Of a DNA stretch of 6,147 bases, positions 5,395 to 6,147 are shown in pieces. The stretch is from Cellvibrio sp. GTDB lineage: Bacteria; Pseudomonadota; Gammaproteobacteria; Pseudomonadales; Cellvibrionaceae. Location: positions 15,392-21,538 of the forward strand of contig DQHS01000130.1 in the NCBI GenBank assembly GCA_003524365.1, given 5' to 3'. Both the position numbers and the translations under genes were made by a program. The stretch's first letter is position 1; every line of letters starts with the position of its first letter. Below the pieces are notes generated by a model. The model made no database searches. It was not told where the DNA came from and worked only from the letters and a program-made list of their open reading frames with translations.

Positions 5395-5826
5395 CAAATT
5401 TCTCAGCAAGTTCTATTGGTAATACCAGTCACGCTGGATTTGATTCCCACGTTATTGGTGATGGCAGTGCATTCCTGAAGACGCTTTGATAATTTTTTCG
5501 GTGTACCGCTCGCATTGACCGGAGCATTACTAGTAGAGTTAAGGAGCGATATTTTTTTCGGTCCAGCAGCCGTCGGTTTTATCGCTCTCTCAGCAACAGC
5601 TGTATTAAAACGTTTACGCCCGGCACTGATTAGTAGCCGGATTGGGCTTTGAGCACATGGCATTTAAAGCGGCATAGGGTCAGAAGTGCAGCGCCCCTTA
5701 GCGACTGCGATTATTGGTGGGATGCTGTCATCGACATTATTAAAGCTAGCCGTATTACCCGCACTCTATCCATTACTGCATCGGGAGTCGCCATCGCATA
5801 ACAATAACCAGCAACCGGCCAACTAA
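5395..5826 (+). pseudogene. decayed C-terminal remnant of a CzcA/CusA-type heavy-metal RND efflux pump
   Basis: Frame 1 and short stretches of frame 2 spell out the last membrane segments of a CzcA-type pump in the right order. They are SQQVLLVIPVTLDLIPTLLV (5401-5460), DALIIFS (5480-5500, frame 2), VPLALTGALLVE (5503-5538), AAVGFIALSATAVL (5566-5607), RLRPALI (5611-5631), LVAGLGFEHMAF (5630-5665, frame 2) and GIGSEVQRPLATAIIGGMLSSTLLKLAVLPALY (starting 5671, described in parts: EVQRPLAT and VLPALY are hallmark motifs). Frame 1 is broken by TGA at 5476, TGA at 5650 and TAA at 5662, and ends at TAA 5824-5826. Compared with intact pumps (about 1,000 or more residues), roughly 25-30 residues are missing between AVL and RLRP, and the whole N-terminal part is absent. 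Intact CzcA is the inner-membrane proton/metal antiporter of a CzcCBA complex; this relic cannot make one. Confidence 0.85.
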
Positions 5827-5843
5827 CCCTTGTCATAAAATTT

Positions 5844-5848
5844 GAGGA
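5844..5848 (+). promoter_or_regulatory. ribosome binding site deciding the GTG start of the HupE/UreJ-like gene
   Basis: GAGGA is followed by seven bases and then GTG at 5856-5858. There is no in-frame ATG between this site and the signal peptide, and the GTG gives a clean lysine-plus-hydrophobic leader. The site lies 17 bases after the stop of the pump relic, the spacing of a former operon junction. Confidence 0.75.
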
Positions 5849-5855
5849 ATTATTT

Positions 5856-6147
5856 GTGAAAATTTTACTGTTACTTTGCTTAACCTTTGCCAGCAGCCTC
5901 GCGTTTGCGCACGGCATGTCCGCAGAGGATCAAGCGCGGATTTTGAATGCGGGCTATTTGGAGTATCTGCGCCTCGGCGCTACCCATATGCTCAGTGGTT
6001 ACGATCATTTATTGTTTTTATTTGGCGTGATGTTCTTTTTAACACGCTTCAAAGACATCCTGATTTTGATCACGGCATTCACTGTTGGTCACTCCATTAC
6101 TTTAGTGTTTGCAACCCTCGCTGGTATCACCGCCAATTATTATTTGA
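5856..6147 (+). CDS. HupE/UreJ-like membrane protein (5' part, cut by the window end)
   Basis: The frame is open from GTG at 5856 to the end of the window and gives the first 97 residues. A signal peptide is clear: MKILLLLCLTFASSLAFAHG, with cleavage likely after AFA. A helix with HMLSGYDHLLFLFGVMFFL (about 47-65) follows, then ILILITAFTVGHSITLVFATL (about 71-91). The GxDHLLFL and TVGHSITL patterns with conserved His and Asp are what I know from the HupE/UreJ family of nickel/cobalt-type permeases and its HupE/UreJ_2 relatives. The protein should sit in the inner membrane and may bind or move a metal ion through these residues. Similar genes often follow czcA-type pump genes, and here one follows a czcA relic by 29 bases. 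The frame shows no damage in the visible part, so it may still be functional. The transcript that carries it is unclear because its old operon is decayed. Confidence 0.85.
   Translation, partial: MKILLLLCLTFASSLAFAHGMSAEDQARILNAGYLEYLRLGATHMLSGYDHLLFLFGVMFFLTRFKDILILITAFTVGHSITLVFATLAGITANYYL

Noticed and set aside
5403..5917. Two minus-strand open frames (5403-5663 and 5711-5917).
   Set aside because: Both are antisense to the RND-pump relic and the HupE-like start; only the plus-strand translations show family motifs.
1..6147. tRNA, rRNA, CRISPR array, insertion sequence ends or phage genes.
   Set aside because: I looked for repeated spacers, transposase-like frames and cloverleaf-like stretches and saw none; nearly all sequence is accounted for by the listed genes and relic.

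Overview
The window looks like chromosomal DNA from a Gram-negative proteobacterium, most likely a gammaproteobacterium of moderate GC content. The evidence is the gene families present: a CrgA-type LysR regulator, an AhpD-like pair, a GST, a HupE/UreJ-type membrane protein and a relic of a CzcA-type heavy-metal RND pump. I cannot name the genus from sequence alone. The flanks are short: the tail of an unidentified gene on the left (1-78) and the first 97 codons of a HupE/UreJ-like gene on the right (5856 onward).

The core (195-4145, minus strand) is a tightly spaced five-gene run that I read as one operon. In transcription order it holds two AhpD-like/carboxymuconolactone decarboxylase family proteins (3600-4145 and 2992-3525), a 521-residue three-part flavoprotein (1372-2937), a glutathione S-transferase (705-1316) and an NTF2-like DUF1348 protein (195-671). 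The flavoprotein joins a PNPOx-like flavin domain, an FNR-type reductase domain and a plant-type 2Fe-2S domain. The gaps are 74, 54, 55 and 33 bases, with no terminator between genes. A hairpin with T-tracts on both sides (112-146) probably ends this operon and also the gene entering from the left.

A LysR-type regulator (4318-5208, plus strand) is transcribed divergently from the operon. The shared 172-base intergenic region carries a strong 23-base inverted repeat (4277-4299) just before the regulator's start, and a weaker one (4180-4192) nearer the operon. The simplest reading is a regulator that controls itself and the operon. Together the products suggest thiol, flavin and glutathione-based handling of a reactive electrophile, quinone, nitro compound or peroxide. 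The substrate is not shown by the sequence.

Downstream of lysR, 5209-5394 shows no gene. From 5395 to 5826 lies a decayed C-terminal remnant of a CzcA/CusA-type RND metal pump, with in-frame stops, short frame shifts and an internal deletion. It is followed by an apparently intact, signal-peptide-bearing HupE/UreJ-like gene that runs off the end. That gene may be the survivor of a former metal-resistance operon.
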